A program made the translations under genes and the position numbers. A stretch of DNA of 64,000 nt from Hormiphora californensis (lineage: Eukaryota > Ctenophora > Tentaculata > Cydippida > Pleurobrachiidae): contig CM035351.1 of the NCBI GenBank assembly GCA_020137815.1, positions 6,097,397 to 6,161,396 on the forward strand, given 5' to 3'. Below, piece by piece: positions 59,472 to 64,000 of the stretch (positions are counted from its first letter, which is position 1; each line of letters begins with the position of its first letter). Below the pieces are notes generated by a model. The model did no database searches. It saw only the letters and a program-made list of their open reading frames with translations, and was not told where the DNA came from.

Positions 59472-59717
59472 TTAAACGCATCTATTGTTCATTGACTCAA
59501 TTTGACTAATATGGATAAAAAGTGACTTACAGCCGGCTTTACAAGTACACACTTCGCACCAGAAGTCCAAGGTATCACCATCTCTCATACTCAAAGCACT
59601 ACACGGAATGGGCCCTACAGTTTCACTGATGATGTCCATCCATATATCATGCTTTCTACCACAGACCACCAGAGGCACAAAACTAGCCAGCAAGACCACA
59701 ACTGCAACTCCCTTCAT
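59472..59717 (-). CDS. Small secreted Cys-containing protein or first exon of one
   Basis: Opens with MKGVAVVVLLASFVPLVVCG, a good signal peptide with a hydrophobic core and a small-residue cleavage site near residue 20. The mature part holds five to six Cys (PIPCSAL, DFWCEVCTCKAGC). The unspliced frame is 81 aa, but a strong donor (GGCT-GTAAGTCAC) occurs at about 59535 right after CKAG, so it may be exon 1 of a longer gene whose other exons I cannot find before the SLC22 start. Not a recognised family. Confidence 0.45.
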   Translation of the reverse strand: MKGVAVVVLLASFVPLVVCGRKHDIWMDIISETVGPIPCSALSMRDGDTLDFWCEVCTCKAGCKSLFIHISQIESMNNRCV

Positions 59718-59934
59718 GATTTATTATAACGTATTAGAACAACAAACTATTGGAATTAAAGAATGAATTAATAAGGAATATTTTTATACCGAGCTGATGC
59801 TGAATGCATAATTCGATTTGGATAAAATATCTCAAAAGTATATGTTTCCGGGTATCCCGGAAATACCCGGATACCCGGAAATATAAAAATATCGATTTAT
59901 TTATTTAATAGTATGACAAGGACAGATTTGAAAC

Positions 59935-60046
59935 TTTTCTTTGTCACCTTATCTGCATTTCTCTGTCACCCTATCTGTATTTCTCTGTCACCCTATCTGT
60001 ACTTCTCTGTACACCCTATCTGCATTTCGCTGTCACCTTATCTGTG
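59935..60046. repeat. ~23-bp tandem repeat, 5 copies
   Basis: Unit TTTCTCTGTCACCCTATCTG plus a short spacer repeats with single-base variants. Confidence 0.85.
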
Positions 60047-60270
60047 AAATGGATGCTTTCATCGTTTTCAGCGTCAAAAAATAGTCGGGGTACCAAATTT
60101 TGGTGTCTCTACCTTGTCTGTGACGCGAGATATTGACAAATATCAAAACCGACCAAAGTGAGAGAAAGAGATTTTGTTACTGCAGTTGGGTGGCGCGCAC
60201 AAACAACTAGCAACCAAAGATAACAAACTCTCTTTCTCCCATTTTTGGTCGTTTTTTGTAATTGTCGATA

Positions 60271-61002
60271 CAGTCGGACCCCGATTTACCAGAACCCCGA
60301 TTTACCGGGAGGATTTCTTTCCCCCGATTTTTTATTGGAAAATTTTCGAAGTTTTGCCGGTTGGTAAACTTGCATTTGCAATTCGCTAGGTCTAATGGGG
60401 ATCACGTATCGGTTCGTTTCAAACCTTCTAATTAGCGGCAGGACACGTGATAAGATGTACCGATTCGAAACACGATTCGAACGTGTCTGGTATACCTTAG
60501 AAAACTTTCATAACTTTTTTGCAAAATTTTACAGAATGATTGTCAATGCTTTGATCGATGCTCCCCGTAAATTTTCAGAGTAAAAGTTATTTTGAAATGT
60601 TGATACTTCCTCACCCCGCTTAGGGTGCCCAGATTCGGCATGGTATCACGTATCGGTTCGTTTCGAACCGTCTAATTAGCGGCAGAACATGCGATAAGAT
60701 GCACCGATTCGAAACTCGATTCGGACTCGGTCGGGGTGGTTTACCTTAGAAAAAGTTTTTACAATTTTTTTTTGAATTTTTTAAATTTTCTATTTCTAAT
60801 GACAGAAGCAATGATCATATTGTCATCAATAAATGTATACTATACAGTTAGAGGTGTCTTGGTATAGAATTTTGGACAAAAGTAGGATTTATGGGTAGGG
60901 TTTATGGGTCAAATATAATGCTCTACCCCGATATACCGGGCACCCCGATTTACCGGGCAAAATGGCTTCCCCCGAGGATCCCGGTAAATCGGGGTCCGAC
61001 TG
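60271..61002. mobile_element. CAGTCGG-family MITE (732 bp, complete)
   Basis: Full element with CAGTCGGACCCCGATTTACC ends as inverted repeats and TA duplicated on both sides (60269-60270, 61003-61004). No transposase ORF. Near-identical interior to 58850-59120. Confidence 0.88.
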
Positions 61003-61233
61003 TACATAATGCAATAATTCTTGTTAACTGTAGTGTGTATCTTTATTTGTTGTATCAGCCATTGTCACTATTGAGAACGTTGTGCTCTAATATATGTAAA
61101 ACATTCAATAAGGTACCTCAAACTTAGCGCCATAGTTACCCATACCCGGGTGGTATGAGGTTTGCTCAGCGTGTGGCTAAGTGACCCAAAAAAAACAAAA
61201 AAAAACCTCAAACTTCCCCTTTCATTAGCAACC

Positions 61234-64000
61234 ATGAAAAAGAAACGACTTCTAGTTCAGGATCAACTTGACTCCAAAACCATTGTTGACTCCTTCTCAA
61301 GATTTCTAAGGCGTAAAATAGGTAAAGTGTAAATACAGGTTTCTTGTTTAGTATTCTTCAGATCAACATTTTATTCTCCAGCAACTTAGTTAAACGCGTT
61401 TCAGAGCCCTGGAATGTTGAACCTGTTAGTCGACAGATCCACATTTCTCTGGACCAGTTCAAAAATAGAAAGAAACTCTACTTCGGACCACTGCTTCGTT
61501 GTGCCAATCACACATGGTAAATTCCAACGACGCATCACGTCTGAAAGAATATTACTGAAAATACGTTTCTAATCGTTATTCAATCATTTTTAGGAGTGTA
61601 ACGCTTAATCCGTCACGAGCATTCACGAATCGAAAGTCGTTTGATCTAAAACTGGAGTGTGTGTTGCCTACAGAGATTTTCAATGTATCAAGTGCAGACA
61701 TGGAAGGAACCCTGGCAATATATTCTTCCTATCGAACAAAAACCGTAAAATCCTTTAAAGGCACTTCAGTGGAGTTTAGTGATCTTGTTACAGAGAAGGT
61801 TGGTTAATATTCTGGTGATCCTTTGAACTTGCCAACTCAACATGAACTTCACCACCTATCTATAATCACCTATCTAATCCATGTTTCAGATGTTTACTGA
61901 TGCTGGAGAGAATGTGCTGGTGTATAAATTTGAATTGGACTTGGACGATAACCACTGGGATTGTAGTGTAAGGCCATGTCTAATTGGAAATGAACAATGG
62001 ATATTAGTCTTTAATGTTGACTTTTCGTAACAGAGATTCTTCCACTAGGGTCAGGAGTCCTACTTTATTAAATACATTGGGAGAAAGAATCTGCAGGAAC
62101 AGTGGAGTAAAAATGGAACTTTTCGGAAAGGAATGGAAGAGGAGAATAGGAAAGTATGACAATGAACGATCTTTCTGTTGTATTTGCCCAGTACCTTTCC
62201 TCCCTCCTGTCAGAGGTACATGATAGATAGGATATTATAATTGGGCCGGGAACTTCCTTGTAGACTAGCAAAATGAAAACTATTTAATCACTTCTCTGCA
62301 GGGGGTTTTGAATGCTTGCAACTACTACGACTGGACGCTGGTGTTGACCACTTTTGTGGAGTTTCTCGAGAACTCTAATGATAGGAAGTTTGTCACAGAC
62401 GCATCTGTTGCTATTGCGGACGCAGGCATCCCCTCTTTGGTAAGCATTACACAGTTACAACCCATCAACAAATTCAAATGTTCTACATAAGTGTGCGGTG
62501 TGTGACTTCTCATTCTGTTTTATTTCAGATCGCGAAGTTGTTTGGTGCAGATTTTAGTGAAGGTCGCCATCAAGCAGATGAGAATGCCGATATTGACAGC
62601 ATTGACGTACCGTATCTACTTCGCTGCTTAAACTTCTTGTTTACGTTTCAAGATCCGCCATACAGTACAGCGCATAATAAAGCATTCGATATGGCCATCG
62701 CCAATATAGTGGACAAGTTCTCGGACAAAGGATACAATCTAGTGTAAGACAATGTTTGACCGACCCCCCAACCCCCCCCCCCCCCCCCCCCCCCGGAAAA
62801 CTAGTTTAACTTTTTGATCATGATGGTGGCCAAACTTATCCCCTTCTGATAAGTGTAAGTTGTAATCCTGCAAGTGAGTTGGCCCCTTTCAATCAATATT
62901 TTGATCTAATAATAACTAACATCTCATCTCATCACAGGGTTCTTAGTACTCTAGCGTCTGTTATCCTGCCGAGGATTGTAGTGGAGCGAGGGAAGGGGTT
63001 GGAAACTTGTCCTGAACAACTGTTGCCATCACTACGGGTGATTTATAAAAATATGGAGATATTACTACCCTTCCTTGATGTCCGAAATATACTTGATATA
63101 CTGGGTAAAAATTATTTATGAGAAACTTATTTTAAACTTCCTCGTCATACCCTCGTCATACCCTCGTATGACGAGGAAGTTTAGTTTTCTCTGTAAGACT
63201 GAATAAGATGTCTATACTGGTTGTTTTGAAGTACAAAATTATTGTAGTAATTCTTATGATTCCTCCTCAGCGTGTACGTTTTATCGTTATGGAACGGGAC
63301 CTAATTTGGTACATTTTGGTCGATACTTTTACAACCTAGCGGATTGTTACACTGGAAACTACGACATAGGTAACATAATATCTAGATCTCATTTAAACAA
63401 ATCGCCCATATATTCTGAATCGTTGCCTAGCTAGACTGTCTTGACTGTTTGAACAAAACAACTGAATCGTTATTTTTCAGATCCTTCTGTGAGACTCCCG
63501 AGATCTACTGAGAGAAAGTTCCTACAGACGATGAAACAAAACCTATCCAACCCTTTTTACTTACCGAGTGCGCCAATAGTCCCAAATTACCTCTCAATCC
63601 TGCCAGAACGGTTCCAGATTAATACTCGGAAAGATATGTTTCACTTCGCCGCTACCAACCCGGTTAGTCGACCTAGTCATACCATGCATGTTTGGGGAAC
63701 TGATGAAGAGGAATCAATATACAGTCGGACCCCGATTTAGGGCCCCCCGATTTAGTGGCACCCCGATTTAGGGACAGGATTTTTTCCCCCGATATAGGTA
63801 ATTAACCTTATTTAACCCCGATTTAGTGGACACCCCGATTTAGTGGACAAGAGCCTTTCCCCCGAGGGTGTCCCTTAATCGGGGTCCGACTGTATATATC
63901 TCGATTTGCCTTTCCTTCCACTTTATATATCGAGCATATTTTACCAGGAAGGAGTCCACGTGGTAGCCATGCTAACACAAAACCACGACCACAATGATGA
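61234..64000 (+). CDS. TPR-MYND array copy 5, divergent and cut by the right edge
   Basis: Starts with almost the same first exon as copies 1-4 (MKKKRLLVQDQLDSKT; ATG 61234, TTAG acceptor 5 nt before it), then diverges strongly while keeping exon order: 61234-61321, 61405-61516, 61594-61798, 61890-61967, 62055-62215, 62302-62439, 62529-62743, 62938-63104, 63271-63369, 63481-63662, 63948-off the edge. The block KLFGADFSEG in the seventh exon is conserved. The copy 1 exon 9 is split by an additional intron here. Exon 62055-62215 has 161 nt instead of a multiple of three and must shift frame near 62155, so a lesion or consensus error is possible. The TPR and MYND exons are beyond the window. Confidence 0.75.
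62772..62794. repeat. Poly(C)23
   Basis: Homopolymer in an intron of array copy 5. Confidence 0.9.
63722..63892. mobile_element. CAGTCGG-family MITE (171 bp)
   Basis: Complete short copy with CAGTCGGACCCCGATTTAGG left end, complementary right end and TA on both sides. It lies in the intron of copy 5 between the exons ending 63662 and starting 63948. Confidence 0.88.

Larger units (their letters stand above)
59718..61228. other. Intergenic stretch before array copy 5
   Basis: No coding exon seen. It contains CCGGGTATCC-type short palindromes (59846-59882), a 23-bp tandem repeat and a full MITE (60271-61002). Confidence 0.5.

Noticed and set aside
58937-60583. Identical 62-aa ORFs at 58937 and 60395
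   Set aside because: Both lie in interiors of two copies of the same non-coding MITE; the identity reflects the transposon, not a gene.

Overview
This is animal (metazoan) nuclear DNA: most genes are split into many short exons by short GT-AG introns, and simple repeats (mainly long GA/TC tracts) and small transposons are dense. Gene content (KDM5 demethylase, JADE, CLASP, MEA1, SLC22 carrier, MYND proteins) fits an animal. Compact genes plus several operon-like, trans-splicing-like gene junctions suggest an early-branching or invertebrate lineage; a sponge, perhaps a glass sponge, is my best guess but the sequence does not prove it.

Layout. 1-3354: no recognisable gene; dispersed and inverted repeats. 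3355-14916 (minus): CLASP microtubule-stabilising protein, two TOG domains and part of the linker, continuing off the left edge. 15109-17172 (minus): intronless JADE, PHD scaffold of the HBO1 acetyltransferase. 17958-29965 (minus): complete KDM5 histone H3K4 demethylase, 26 exons, 1335 aa in one consistent frame. A 133-aa RanBP2-type zinc-finger gene (19294-19981, plus) lies inside a KDM5 intron on the other strand. 30167-30998 (minus): MEA1-like gene. 30999-34525: gene-free, with a decayed Helitron and a large GC-rich foldback.

From 34532 to the right edge (plus) lies a tandem array of five paralogues of a protein I do not recognise as a named family: a large novel N-terminal region, TPR-like repeats and a C-terminal MYND zinc finger. 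Copy 1 is intact (15 exons, 798 aa). Copies 2-4 carry insertions or apparent frameshifts; copy 5 is divergent and runs off the window. An SLC22-like transporter and a small secreted-protein ORF (minus, 56177-59717) interrupt the array between copies 4 and 5.

Themes: (i) each array copy has a splice acceptor only 5-7 nt before its ATG, and MEA1-KDM5 and JADE-CLASP are same-strand pairs about 170-190 bp apart with an acceptor before the downstream gene, as expected for spliced-leader operons; (ii) the array is a sink for MITEs, a Helitron, a non-LTR element and foldback elements; (iii) apparent single-base frameshifts cluster in CLASP, SLC22 and the array while KDM5, JADE, MEA1 and array copy 1 have none.
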